Of a DNA stretch of 64,000 nucleotides, positions 37,753-46,786 are shown one piece after another (positions within the stretch are counted from its first letter, which is position 1; each line of letters begins with the position of its first letter). The stretch comes from Candidatus Latescibacterota bacterium (GTDB lineage Bacteria; Krumholzibacteriota; Krumholzibacteriia; WVZY01), in NCBI GenBank assembly GCA_011772205.1, contig WVZY01000020.1:30421-94420 (forward strand), in the 5' to 3' direction. Below the pieces are notes generated by a model. It worked only from the letters and a program-made list of their open reading frames with translations, did not search any database and had not been told where the DNA came from. The position numbers and the translations under genes were made by a program.

Positions 37753-38545
37753 ATTGGAGACTCCTGATATCTTCACGGTAGTCAACAACTACTTCCTGTT
37801 GTTCTTTGGTATCGCTTGTGTGATGAGCAGCATTTACCTCCAGGGACTCTTTGTCTTTCTGGATCAGCTGCGGATCGGCATCAGCGTCTCATCACTCGTG
37901 GGCATTATTATTCCAATGTATCTCTTTTTTCGGCGCTCTCCCCTAGGATTCAAGCAGCAGCTCCGCATCCTCCCGCCCAAATCGACCATGGGTGTTTACG
38001 TAATCCTGGCAACGATCATGAGCATAGTCACCATCGATTTCATATATATCATTTCGCAGCGGATGTTCCCCGTACCTACCGAGTTCACGGAAAGCTTGAA
38101 AACCCTCAAACCGGAAGGTGCCGGGGCTGTGGCCATCACGTTTCTCGGTTTGTGCGTCGTCGTTCCCTTCGCAGAAGAACTCGTTTTCAGAGGTTTGGTG
38201 CAGCAGGTTTTCACCCGGAACATGGATGGTGTCCTGGCTTTCATCATGGCGGGGCTTTTCTTCGGCGTCGTTCACCTGAGCGCCCATTTGCTCATTAGTG
38301 TGTCACTCTTTGGAATACTTCTTGGCTTTATTTTTTACGCGACGAAAAACCTTACGTACACAATTCTCTCCCATGCGGTTTTCAACGCCGTCTCATTCAT
38401 TCAGCTTGTCACGACGCCGGCAGATCATCTGGACGATCCTCCTTTCTACATACAGGACACGCGGCTCCTTGTAGCGTCCGTTGTATTTCTTGCCTTCTTC
38501 CTCGTCAAAATAAAAAAAGGAGACACCGAAACGGAGACTCCTTGA
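37724..38545 (+). CDS. CPBP family intramembrane glutamic endopeptidase
   Basis: A 273-residue membrane protein of the CPBP (Abi/CAAX prenyl protease-like) family. The signature residues are EELVFRG (E151, E152 and R156), VHLSAH (H184) and SHAVFNA (H217 and N221). About seven hydrophobic segments are seen, including FLLFFGIACVMSSIYL, VYVILATIMSIVTIDFIYII and LLVASVVFLAFFLV near the end. Bacterial members are thought to cleave membrane-bound peptides; the substrate here is unknown. A weak sigma-70 promoter (TTGGAG-17-TACAAT, 37603-37631) lies upstream. Its last codons also form a terminator for the convergent gene. Confidence 0.87.
   Translation: MEERDESNYELETPDIFTVVNNYFLLFFGIACVMSSIYLQGLFVFLDQLRIGISVSSLVGIIIPMYLFFRRSPLGFKQQLRILPPKSTMGVYVILATIMSIVTIDFIYIISQRMFPVPTEFTESLKTLKPEGAGAVAITFLGLCVVVPFAEELVFRGLVQQVFTRNMDGVLAFIMAGLFFGVVHLSAHLLISVSLFGILLGFIFYATKNLTYTILSHAVFNAVSFIQLVTTPADHLDDPPFYIQDTRLLVASVVFLAFFLVKIKKGDTETETP
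38512..38543 (-). terminator. Rho-independent terminator of the zinc-ribbon gene, inside the end of the CPBP gene
   Basis: On the minus strand AAGGAGTCTCCG pairs with CGGTGTCTCCTT (38543-38517; twelve positions, two T-T mismatches, loop TTT) and runs into TTTTTATTTTG. It ends transcription of the gene at 38598-38795 and occupies the last codons of the convergent CPBP gene. Confidence 0.6.
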
Positions 38546-38597
38546 GCGTCACCCCAGGATATTTGCGCTTGACAATTTCCTCGAGGAGGCGCGGCAA

Positions 38598-38795
38598 CTA
38601 TTTCACGGAAGTGCTGATATCCCTCCCCAAGCTGATTTCACCGTTGTCGATTCGGATGTTGAATCCGCACTCAGGATTGTTACATACCCAAGCTTTATAC
38701 ATGATGGGAGCGCCGTCCCGACCATAATCCGAAAGAGGAAGTAGCACACCATTCCTACATTTCAAGCAATCGGGAAAATTTTTCTCCACCGTCAT
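38598..38795 (-). CDS. Small zinc-ribbon protein
   Basis: A 65-residue protein with two Cys pairs, C10-C13 (CLKC) and C38-C43 (CNNPEC), arranged like a zinc ribbon. Hydrophilic, no signal peptide, so cytoplasmic. The role is unknown; such proteins often bind nucleic acid or partner proteins. A GAGG lies a few bases before the ATG, and an extended -10 promoter (TGCTATAGT, 38929-38921 on the minus strand) is about 125 bases upstream. A terminator follows 55 bases after the stop, which supports this being a real monocistronic gene. Confidence 0.65.
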   Translation of the reverse strand: MTVEKNFPDCLKCRNGVLLPLSDYGRDGAPIMYKAWVCNNPECGFNIRIDNGEISLGRDISTSVK

Positions 38796-39267
38796 TGTCC
38801 TCGCCGGATTCCCGTATTAATCCAGCCGCTTCACCTCCGTCTCCATCACAGGGCACTCAATATTTTGATTTTGCTTCAAGGAGCGCCGGCCCGGGCTGGC
38901 CGTTTCAATCCCAGGACAAAACTATAGCATTTGATCCCGAGTTTCGATTTACCCCATTGCAGCGGGGGCGCAACGGTTACTTTATTATACCGGTTTTCCC
39001 AATACGCTTTGGGGCTCTGAAAGGGAACGGCCTAACCCCAATTCACCGGATCCCATACCCACCTTTCAGTGCCGATATTATTCGCTAAAAATCGGAAGTT
39101 GTCAAGGTCATTCACGGAAGTGAGACGGATGAGTCGGGCATTGACGCTACGAGTACTTTGATCGCCGTGAGGTGATTTCCGCAGCGCGCTGCAACTTTAG
39201 ACGCGCGCTGGGACCATGAGCCGAAAGGCGATCAAAGTACTCGTAGTCTTTAAACCACCCGAATCCC
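38796..39267. other. Intergenic stretch of 472 bases with a large inverted repeat
   Basis: No gene is recognisable. The part near 38795 holds promoter-like sites for the zinc-ribbon gene: TGCTATAGT at 38929-38921 and a TATAAT at 38989-38984, both on the minus strand. The part near 39267 holds the inverted repeat described separately. Confidence 0.5.
39147..39246. repeat. 100-base inverted repeat with a nested hairpin
   Basis: Two perfect 20-base arms, CTACGAGTACTTTGATCGCC (39147-39166) and its reverse complement (39227-39246), enclose 60 bases. Inside, CAGCGCGC (39182-39189) pairs with GCGCGCTG (39203-39210). As RNA from the minus strand it would follow the stop of the gene at 39268 by about 20 bases. 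It has no T-run, so it is not a standard terminator. It may be a REP-like element or an mRNA 3'-end stabiliser; only one copy is in the window. Confidence 0.7.
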
Positions 39268-40551
39268 TTACGTCTTCATCTTCTTCTTTTTGGCGGCCGG
39301 GAACAGGATATTGTTGAGGATCAAGCGGTAGCCCGGTGAGTTCACGTGCAGGGAAAGATCTGTTGGAGGATCTCCGACGGCGTGTTGATAATCTTCCGGA
39401 TCGTGACCCCCGAGAAACGTGAATGTCCCTCGCCCGAAGTTGCCGTGCAGATACTTAACTTCGCTGTGGGCTTGGTCTTCACCGAGGATGACAACGCTTT
39501 TCTTGACGAGAGATTTTTTATATCCCGTGGTTTGGCCGAGAAAGCCTTTGACCACGTTAACGTGGTTTTGTGTAAGCATCGTAGGGACAGGATCGTACTT
39601 CGCAGAGAACGAGAAGAGCGTAAAGTAATCCGCCTCGCTGCCCCTGGCTTTGACATAGTCGCTGGTATCAATGTCCGAGAATTCGTACACGAGTGGATTG
39701 GAAATCAACCGGAAGTTCGTAAACGCCAAGCAGCGGTCATACTGAAGCATATCCTGGAATCCCGGCGTGATGCCGTCGTGATCGAACTCACGGGGAGCAA
39801 TGTCGATGCCGTTTGCGGCAAACGCTATGTCAATAGTGTCCGTTGCCGAACACATCGCAAAAAGGAATCCGCCGTTGAGCACATATTGCCTGATCTTTTC
39901 CGCCACGGCTTTCTTTTCCTCCGACACCTTATCGTACCCGAGCTTTCTCGCGAGCGCCTCGAACTGGACTTGCTGGGTTTTATACCATTCAGCGTGACGG
40001 TACGCGGCGTAGAACTTGCCATACTGCCCGGTAAAATCCTCATGGTGGAGGTGAAGCCAGTCGTAGCGGTCGAGCACTCCGGCAAGAACCTCCTCGTCGA
40101 AAACCCTGTCGAATGGAATTTCCGCGTAAGTCAGTGCGAGCATCACCGCGTCGTCCCACGGCTGAGCTACCGGGGGTATATAAACGGCGATTCGTGGTGC
40201 CTTTTCCAGAACGATCGTTTCCATGTTTTCTTTTTCGATCTCCGCATAGATAAGCGCCACTTCTGAAGCGGATAGATCCTGCACGGTGATGTTTTTCAAT
40301 CTCGCCTCGTACAGCACCCCGTCATCCATCGGAATGAGAAAGCTTCCTCCACGATAGTTGAGAAGCCATTGAATCGTGTGCCCCTTTTCGAGAGCATGAT
40401 ATGCGAGACCGTAGGCTTTGAGATGATTGGTTTGGGCGAGATCCATCGGTACAAGAATGGACGCGGCATGAGAGAATGCAGGACACAGAAGGATAAAAGC
40501 TCCCGCACAAACGCAAAAAAGAAACAAGAGGTGGTGACTCGATCGTATCAT
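39268..40551 (-). CDS. Secreted 'asparagine synthetase B'-type protein (glutamine amidotransferase-like fold), function unknown
   Basis: A 427-residue secreted protein (signal peptide ending near residue 30, SHAA). It belongs to a family often labelled asparagine synthetase B in Bacteroidetes-like genomes, with typical segments VPMDLAQTNHLKAYG, AVYIPPVAQPWDDAV and DWLHLHHEDFTGQYGKFY. It has none of the AsnB synthetase motifs, so that label is misleading. GGFLFAMCSATDT (C234) and FLGGHDPEDY (H383, E386) look like the Cys and His-Glu stations of a class I glutamine amidotransferase fold; this is my inference. Its ATG overlaps the stop of the TPR gene (ATGA), so the two are translationally coupled. 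Confidence 0.75.
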   Translation of the reverse strand: MIRSSHHLLFLFCVCAGAFILLCPAFSHAASILVPMDLAQTNHLKAYGLAYHALEKGHTIQWLLNYRGGSFLIPMDDGVLYEARLKNITVQDLSASEVALIYAEIEKENMETIVLEKAPRIAVYIPPVAQPWDDAVMLALTYAEIPFDRVFDEEVLAGVLDRYDWLHLHHEDFTGQYGKFYAAYRHAEWYKTQQVQFEALARKLGYDKVSEEKKAVAEKIRQYVLNGGFLFAMCSATDTIDIAFAANGIDIAPREFDHDGITPGFQDMLQYDRCLAFTNFRLISNPLVYEFSDIDTSDYVKARGSEADYFTLFSFSAKYDPVPTMLTQNHVNVVKGFLGQTTGYKKSLVKKSVVILGEDQAHSEVKYLHGNFGRGTFTFLGGHDPEDYQHAVGDPPTDLSLHVNSPGYRLILNNILFPAAKKKKMKT

Positions 40552-42500
40552 TTGCCGTCGTTCTCCTCCGGCTTGAGCCGGTTTATGTCGGCCCTCACTT
40601 CGTCCAGAAGCAGGTACTTCGGGAATTTTGCAAGAATATGCTCGTACTCCTTCAGCGCGAGATCCACGTTTCCGAGGCCGTGTTCGTAGACGCGCGCGAC
40701 AGCTCTGTGGACGTCCGGGCGGAGGTCATGCCGGGGGTACAAATCCAGAAAACTCTGGAAGCTGTCCAGCGCCCGCTCGAAATCACCCATTTGAGCGTAT
40801 ACACCGCCAAGCTTGTACAGCGCCCGAGCATGCAATTTCGCTGCGGGACCTCTGGCGATGACACGCTCGAGGTGCTCAGCTACTGCCGAGGTGTCGTTCG
40901 CAAGTTCAGCCTTCAACGCGTCAATGAATCGTCCCAACAACTTTTCGTCACCCTGCCGCCCCTCTTCGATAAGCCACGCGAGCTCGATGGCGTCGTTGGC
41001 ATAAATAGAGGCCGGGTTTGTTTCGGCAAGTGATGTGAGTGTGTCCCTCGCCATTTCGTACTCACCCGTGAAACCCAACAGTACTCCGGTATAATAGATG
41101 CCTGCTTCGCGGCGCTCCTCGTTCGAGGAACGGATGAACTTCGCGAAATGCCGGCGTGCGAGATCGTATTCTTCCAGAATGAGGTACATTCTCCCGATCT
41201 TTTCCACGAAAACTCCCCGCGTTGCGCGGGCGCGTTTCAGTCCCTCATTGTAAGCGGCGAGGGCTTCCCGCGGCTTCCTCTGAACCTCGAAGAGCAGATC
41301 TCCTTTCTCGACTGCGGCAAGACTCGCTTCCTCGGATCCAGGGTATTTCCGAAAAACACGATCGAGCTCGTCGATTGCGTTTTGGATTACCGCTTGGCGC
41401 CGCTCACCCTCGAAACCGGGAACGAGCCCCTTGGCGGCGTCGGCCAAAAGCGAGGCTCGATTGTATGCTGCACGCTGTGTTTGAACCGTTTTCGGATGTC
41501 GCTCTATATAAGCTTCCAGAGCCCTGATGCAGAGGTCGAAGTAGCGCCGCTTCTCGCGTGATGATTGTTCTATATAACCGTTGCGAAGCCCATCTGCGAG
41601 CAGATAGAGCGTTCTTCCATCTGACTGACCAGGTTGATCCGCTTCGAGGGCTGCTTCTAGAGCTTTTTCGAGCAGCCCCCCATTCAAGTACACACTCGAC
41701 AATATATCCTTGATTTCCCTGCGAGCTTTCATGGACCGAATGGCCCGTCGTTCGGCCACTTCGAGAAGCGCCCTCCACTCGTCACTACTTCGCTCAGCTC
41801 CCTCGGCGCTTATGAAAAGCTGTATGATCCTTTGTTTGGCTGTGGCGTAGCTGGGGGGGAATCGATCGACATAATTCAAATACTCGGTGAGTGCTGCCCG
41901 GTAGTTACCCATTGCTTTCTCTTGATCGGCGATATGGAGCGTGAGCCTGTAATGGGCATCGCTGCGCGTCCTCCCCTCCCGAAAAACATTCAGAGCGAGA
42001 TCGTAATAGCCCAGTTCCGCCATCGAGGTGCCCACCATCTTGTAGGCGGCCAGGCTGTGTCCGCTGGTCTCGAGGAACCGCCTGAAGTGCCCTTCCCCTC
42101 TCTCGTTTTCACCCTGAGAGAAATAGAGCATCCCCAGGGACTTTGCGGCTTCCAGACTCGTGTGGTTGATCACCAGGCACCGCCGGTACATCACCATCGC
42201 CGAATCAACGGAATCAACGGCCTGATATGCGTGACCCAGATGGACGAGGACATTTGGCTGATCGGGGAACCTCTCGTTCAGACGTTTGAGGAGGTCGATC
42301 GCTTTTCTTGGATTTTCTCTCAGGAGGCGTGTTGCTTCGAGGAGCGCCTTCTGGATCTCCCGCGTACGCACTTTGTTGCTGAGACCAGAGGGTGCCCGGT
42401 CCTGCACCTTTTGGGTCATTGCATACGACGGCAGGAAAAGGAGACTCATTGCAAAAAGGATCCATGCTGCTCTTCGGAAAAACAAAGGACTTCCTTTCAT
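40548..42500 (-). CDS. Secreted TPR-repeat protein
   Basis: A 650-residue protein with a signal peptide (ILFAMSLLFLPSYAMTQ) followed by tetratricopeptide repeats over nearly its whole length. Examples are VLVHLGHAYQAVDSVDSAMV, SLGMLYFSQGENERGEGHFR and LYKLGGVYAQMGDFERALDS. It is likely a periplasmic scaffold. It lies 61 bases after the DUF4175 gene and overlaps the AsnB-like gene by four bases, so it belongs to the same operon. The family resembles TPR proteins that accompany DUF4175 proteins in other genomes; the partner is unknown. Confidence 0.82.
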   Translation of the reverse strand: MKGSPLFFRRAAWILFAMSLLFLPSYAMTQKVQDRAPSGLSNKVRTREIQKALLEATRLLRENPRKAIDLLKRLNERFPDQPNVLVHLGHAYQAVDSVDSAMVMYRRCLVINHTSLEAAKSLGMLYFSQGENERGEGHFRRFLETSGHSLAAYKMVGTSMAELGYYDLALNVFREGRTRSDAHYRLTLHIADQEKAMGNYRAALTEYLNYVDRFPPSYATAKQRIIQLFISAEGAERSSDEWRALLEVAERRAIRSMKARREIKDILSSVYLNGGLLEKALEAALEADQPGQSDGRTLYLLADGLRNGYIEQSSREKRRYFDLCIRALEAYIERHPKTVQTQRAAYNRASLLADAAKGLVPGFEGERRQAVIQNAIDELDRVFRKYPGSEEASLAAVEKGDLLFEVQRKPREALAAYNEGLKRARATRGVFVEKIGRMYLILEEYDLARRHFAKFIRSSNEERREAGIYYTGVLLGFTGEYEMARDTLTSLAETNPASIYANDAIELAWLIEEGRQGDEKLLGRFIDALKAELANDTSAVAEHLERVIARGPAAKLHARALYKLGGVYAQMGDFERALDSFQSFLDLYPRHDLRPDVHRAVARVYEHGLGNVDLALKEYEHILAKFPKYLLLDEVRADINRLKPEENDGK

Positions 42501-42561
42501 TTCCCAGCGACTTCATTCATACGGTGCGTTCGTCTCATAGAGCTCGGTGCCTCGAGAGCGG

Positions 42562-45500
42562 TTATTCACGCCCAGAACCACCGCTCCCCGCAGCCTCTTC
42601 GGCAAGCGCACGGAAGTACAGCCGGATCAGATCTTCGAACTCTCCGGGAGCTTTGAGCTTCATTGCGCGCTGGATCGCCTCGCGGAGCGTTTGGGCGGAA
42701 TGGGTTTTCGAATCTTCCCCTACCCTGCGCGAGAAAATATCCTCCGCTGTCACGCTCTTCCGTATCTTTTCGTAGTCCCGCGTATGCACCGACCGCTGGG
42801 CATCGAGGAGGCGGCTGACGATTCGCTGCTCTTTCTCCAGAGTGCTCTCATCCACAGCGCCCATCTCGAGGTCGCGGATAACCTCTTGCATTTCCTCAAT
42901 TGTTTTATCGAGACGCCCCAGCAACCCCTCGTTCTCATCGAGCGTCTTGTCGATCTCCTCGGCGATTTCCTTCAGCGTTCGCTGCTGCCCGGCCAGCCGC
43001 TCGAGTTCCGCCTGCCACTGCTGGCGCATTTGCTCTTGTAACATCTCGAGCGCCAGGAGATCCTTCGTCTGCTGGAGAATTTGCTGCTCTCCCGCAAGCA
43101 GCTGTTCCATCAACGCGCTGAGCCCCGCACACGCACCGCTGGAGCCATCAGAACAGCTCTTCGACGTTTCGAGGAGTTTGATCGTCGCTTCGTTCAGCGA
43201 TCCGACCGCCTGGCTGGCGTTGGCATACGACATCAGCGCTTTGTTCTGGTCGAGGAAGAGAACCGAGTTCCTCATCCTGGAGAGCGACTCTCCGATTTTC
43301 TTGAGAAGGGATGGAGATACCGCAAGCGTTTTCCGGGCCACTTCTTCGAGATCGTCGGCTAGCCTCTCCAGCGCATTGGAATAGCTGAGCTGCTCACTGG
43401 CCAAACTGCGTAAATTCCCCTGCCGGTCGGACGAAAGCCGGTCCTGGATTCGCCCCGCCAGATCTTCCTGTTTGAAGGAAAGACGGAGAGTCTGCTTGGC
43501 GATTCGTTGGAGATTGATCGACAATCTCTTTCCCATGCCCGATTGCATGGCCATCTGTGCAGTGGACATCTTCGTAAACAGGTCAACCAGATCTTCGAGG
43601 GCCTGCTGCTGATCGGCCTGCGCCTGTTGAGGCTGGCCCATGTTTAGCTTGCGTGAAGCGTTGCGCATCTTCTGCGAGGTTTGCTTCTGAGATAGCTCTT
43701 GGGATGCCTTTCGGAGGTTGGAAGCCGATTCCGGTTCATTGACTTCGTTTGCGAACTGCTCAATGTCACTTTTCAGCCGATCGGTTTTATCAGCAAGCGC
43801 CTCCTGTGCTTCCGACAGCTCGTTCAGCTCGGATTGATTCTTCGGGTCGACATCCCCGGTCCCCTCGTTGAGTTCTCGCTGCTCCTCCAGCAATCCCTCG
43901 CTTTCTCTAACGAGTTCTTCCATCCGCTGTTCTTTCCGGATTTCTTCCAGCAGGCTCGCCGTTCGCTTCAGCCGCTCGAGAAGCTCCTCGGCACTCACAT
44001 TCAAGTCTTCGAGCGCTTTCCGGATGTCCTCGGGTTTGAGTTTTTCCATCGCTTCCTGGAGCTTCTCTACATATTCCCTCAACACTTCGCTGTTGATCTC
44101 CTCCAGCAGTTTGTTGATTTCCTCGAGCTTTTCCCCGATTCGCTCCGATGTCATTCGATTGTCTGAAAGCGATTGCAGGGATTCATTCAGTGATTTCTGT
44201 ATCTCCTCGATTTTTTGTTCGATGCTCTGTTGCGACGCAACGGCCTTATCGATTTCCTTTTTCTGGCTCCACTCGAGTTTCTCCGTTTTGATGAATTCCC
44301 TCTCGAGCTTCTCCAGGCGCTCCTTCAGAGCCTTTCCCTCCTGGATCGCCTCTTCGAACAGCGCGCTTCGCTCTGCTTCTTCCTCGCGCACCTTTTCATA
44401 GAGCTCCGCCATCGTGGGTGCAGACAGCACGAACACACGGCTCTTCGCTGTGCCGGGACCGGTCACTACGTTGTTGTCTTTCACTTCGATGTAGAACTCG
44501 ATGTAATTTCCAGGGAACAGGCTGATTCCTTCGAGGCTCCATACGAATGCCACGCCGATGTCCTTCTTGCCGACCTGATCTCCGAGAGGAATCGGTGTCT
44601 TGCGAAAACCCTCGTCCCCACCCTTTCGGTGGAAAACCGCAGCGTCGTTGACGCCGTAGTCGTCGGAGGCGATAAAGCTCAAGTTAACTCGGTAGTTCCG
44701 CGGCAGCTCCGGATCGTCCGACGGCTCCAGGACATCGAGCGATGGAGGATGATCGTCGAACACCTCGATGGTGTGCATCAGCGGGCCATCCGTCTTGTAA
44801 TGGAGCGTGTCCTCGAGAAAGATCGCATAATAACCATCTTTCAACGCGGTGAAATCGAACTGAAACGAGTGAGCTTCGAAATGGATTTTCCGGGATTTCC
44901 CCTCATCGAACCGCACGCGGGCGTCGCTCAGAAAGTTGTTCGACGTTCCCTCTATTGCAACATGGGTGCCTTCGAGGGCTTTGACATTGCCTCCACCGTC
45001 CTCGATTTTCAGCGGAGGCTCACCTGTATACGCCGGGGGTGTGAGCGTGAGCGTCAAATTCGTGACGATGGGTTTGTTGACAACGTTGATCGTATGTGTG
45101 GCGCTTTTTCTGCCGGCCGAAACGAAATAATAAGAAATGCTGTTGCGCAGGTTTTTAAATGTGTAAGCGTGCTTCTTGAATGCACCGCCGTCATCCGGAT
45201 CCGATGGGGTGGTGGGCTCCGTTTTCCAGAAACCGTTCATGAGATTGTAGCTCAACTGGACGGGCTGCTCCGCCTCACCGAAATCCATCGCGATGACCTC
45301 CACATCGCTTCCGGACAGCACGGTAACGTCCCCCGGTGTTACAAACAGGTTCGCCGCGTGTTCCATCGCCGCCGATTCCATCGGATCGATCACTCGTTTC
45401 CCCGCATCGAACAGCAACGCCGGTTTGACCAGCGCAAAGAGCAATAGGACAGCTAGGGCGCCATAGGCGATCGGGACGAGCGCCAGAGTCCGCCTCGTTA

Positions 45501-45942
45501 AAAAGAGGAAACGGATTTCCAGGCCGGTGATCGACTGCACCGCCCACCGAATGACCTCGCGCACGAGGTCCGGCGCGTACCGCCGGCCGGCTTCTTCATC
45601 TCCTGCGAATTCATACCCGGCGCGGAGGATGTCTTTGAGATCCTTCCGATCTTCGACCTGGGCGGCGAGTTTGCCCAAACTCGGGAGCCGTATTAACGGC
45701 AGAAGAACGAAATAAAAGAAAAGACCGGCGAAGATAACGAGTGCGAGGTGGCTTGCGGCGAACGCCTGCCACATGGGTGGGGAATCCGCCACCACCGCCC
45801 AGAGAATCACGCAGAGAAACACCCATGCGCCAACGGCGAGAAAACCGAGCATTCCCGATGCGAATCGTAGGGCGGCCGTTTTCGCCAGGATGCGGAGTAA
45901 CTGGCGTCTCAGCTTTGCCTTATAAGGATCTTGGGTCTCCAC
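42562..45942 (-). CDS. DUF4175 family large membrane-anchored coiled-coil protein
   Basis: 1126 residues. Two transmembrane helices lie near the N-terminus (GMLGFLAVGAWVFLCVILWAVV and LALVIFAGLFFYFVLLPL), with a third near residues 155-175 (ALVPIAYGALAVLLLFALV). An extracytoplasmic part with beta-rich segments follows, including LTLTPPAYTGEPP (about 300-312). From about residue 530 to the end it is a long run of Glu/Lys/Gln-rich helices, probably coiled coils, with segments such as KLEEINKLLEEINSEVLREY. The layout fits DUF4175. It starts with GTG at 45942, ten bases after a GGAG. The function is unknown; the family commonly travels with DUF4159 and MoxR/DUF58 genes, the latter absent here. 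Confidence 0.8.
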   Translation of the reverse strand: METQDPYKAKLRRQLLRILAKTAALRFASGMLGFLAVGAWVFLCVILWAVVADSPPMWQAFAASHLALVIFAGLFFYFVLLPLIRLPSLGKLAAQVEDRKDLKDILRAGYEFAGDEEAGRRYAPDLVREVIRWAVQSITGLEIRFLFLTRRTLALVPIAYGALAVLLLFALVKPALLFDAGKRVIDPMESAAMEHAANLFVTPGDVTVLSGSDVEVIAMDFGEAEQPVQLSYNLMNGFWKTEPTTPSDPDDGGAFKKHAYTFKNLRNSISYYFVSAGRKSATHTINVVNKPIVTNLTLTLTPPAYTGEPPLKIEDGGGNVKALEGTHVAIEGTSNNFLSDARVRFDEGKSRKIHFEAHSFQFDFTALKDGYYAIFLEDTLHYKTDGPLMHTIEVFDDHPPSLDVLEPSDDPELPRNYRVNLSFIASDDYGVNDAAVFHRKGGDEGFRKTPIPLGDQVGKKDIGVAFVWSLEGISLFPGNYIEFYIEVKDNNVVTGPGTAKSRVFVLSAPTMAELYEKVREEEAERSALFEEAIQEGKALKERLEKLEREFIKTEKLEWSQKKEIDKAVASQQSIEQKIEEIQKSLNESLQSLSDNRMTSERIGEKLEEINKLLEEINSEVLREYVEKLQEAMEKLKPEDIRKALEDLNVSAEELLERLKRTASLLEEIRKEQRMEELVRESEGLLEEQRELNEGTGDVDPKNQSELNELSEAQEALADKTDRLKSDIEQFANEVNEPESASNLRKASQELSQKQTSQKMRNASRKLNMGQPQQAQADQQQALEDLVDLFTKMSTAQMAMQSGMGKRLSINLQRIAKQTLRLSFKQEDLAGRIQDRLSSDRQGNLRSLASEQLSYSNALERLADDLEEVARKTLAVSPSLLKKIGESLSRMRNSVLFLDQNKALMSYANASQAVGSLNEATIKLLETSKSCSDGSSGACAGLSALMEQLLAGEQQILQQTKDLLALEMLQEQMRQQWQAELERLAGQQRTLKEIAEEIDKTLDENEGLLGRLDKTIEEMQEVIRDLEMGAVDESTLEKEQRIVSRLLDAQRSVHTRDYEKIRKSVTAEDIFSRRVGEDSKTHSAQTLREAIQRAMKLKAPGEFEDLIRLYFRALAEEAAGSGGSGRE

Positions 45943-46015
45943 TGCGGCGATTCTCCGCGTTCACTGTTGGGGATCTGGTCCGCATTGGTCCAGCGACCGA
46001 TCCCCTTGGGTTTCT

Positions 46016-46786
46016 TCACTGCACCGCGTTCTGTGTGATGGCGTACATAATTATATTTACAGCCATTTTCACGGCCAGTTCCCGTTTCTCGGGCGGATCG
46101 TTATGGACCCGCGGGTCCTCCAGGCCGTCCCCAATGTCCGACTCGTAGGTATAAAACAGAACCAAACGCCCATCCACCTGGAGGCCGAATCCCTGCGGGG
46201 GCTTGCCGTCGTGCTCGTGGATCTTCGGCAAACCGGGAAGATCGTAAAACGCATGATAAATCGGATGCTCGTTGGGAAGCTCTTCCAGTTCATGTTCGGG
46301 AAATAGCCGTTTCACCATCGAACGGAAAGACGTATCCATCCCGTAATTATCATCGGCGTACAGAAATCCACCTGCTTCCAAATGTCTCCTCAGGGCATCG
46401 AGTTCTTCCGGTGTGAGCCGGATCGTCCCGTGACCGGTCATATAGAGAAATGGATACGCGCGGAGATTCTCATCGGTAAGACTCACGACTTTCTCTTCGG
46501 GATAGGTTTTGATGCCCGTCCGCAGCTCGAACTCCTTTAGCCAGTTGGGGATGGAGGAGGGGTCGGAATACCAATCTCCGCCACCGCCGTATTTGACGCG
46601 GGCGACACGAATCCCGTATTCCTCTGCCGGGTTTCCGGTCGGGAACTGTGCCAGTGCTTCCTGAGCCTGGATGAAGACCATCCCAAAGCACACGATGCCG
46701 AGCAGGCAGGTGCCGTTCCAGCGCCTGTGCACCCAGACAAAAAAACGCGCCGAGGCGCTCGCTGCTCTCGATGATTTCGGCTCCAT
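46016..46786 (-). CDS. DUF4159 domain secreted protein
   Basis: A 256-residue protein with a long-headed signal peptide (hydrophobic core CLLGIVCFGMVFI, cleavage near AQEALAQ) and a DUF4159 domain covering the rest. Family segments are RVKYGGGGDWYSDPSSIPN, FLYMTGHGTIRLTPEELDAL and EAGGFLYADDNYG. DUF4159 proteins adopt a glutamine amidotransferase-like fold without the catalytic Cys; here the elbow position is Asp-Asp. Function unknown. It is the first gene of the DUF4159-DUF4175-TPR-AsnB-like operon, with a good promoter at 46939-46967. Confidence 0.85.
   Translation of the reverse strand: MEPKSSRAASASARFFVWVHRRWNGTCLLGIVCFGMVFIQAQEALAQFPTGNPAEEYGIRVARVKYGGGGDWYSDPSSIPNWLKEFELRTGIKTYPEEKVVSLTDENLRAYPFLYMTGHGTIRLTPEELDALRRHLEAGGFLYADDNYGMDTSFRSMVKRLFPEHELEELPNEHPIYHAFYDLPGLPKIHEHDGKPPQGFGLQVDGRLVLFYTYESDIGDGLEDPRVHNDPPEKRELAVKMAVNIIMYAITQNAVQ

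Noticed and set aside
44215..45447. 410-codon plus-strand frame opposite the DUF4175 gene
   Set aside because: Antisense shadow of a long coding region; its amino-acid composition is Arg- and His-rich without domain character.
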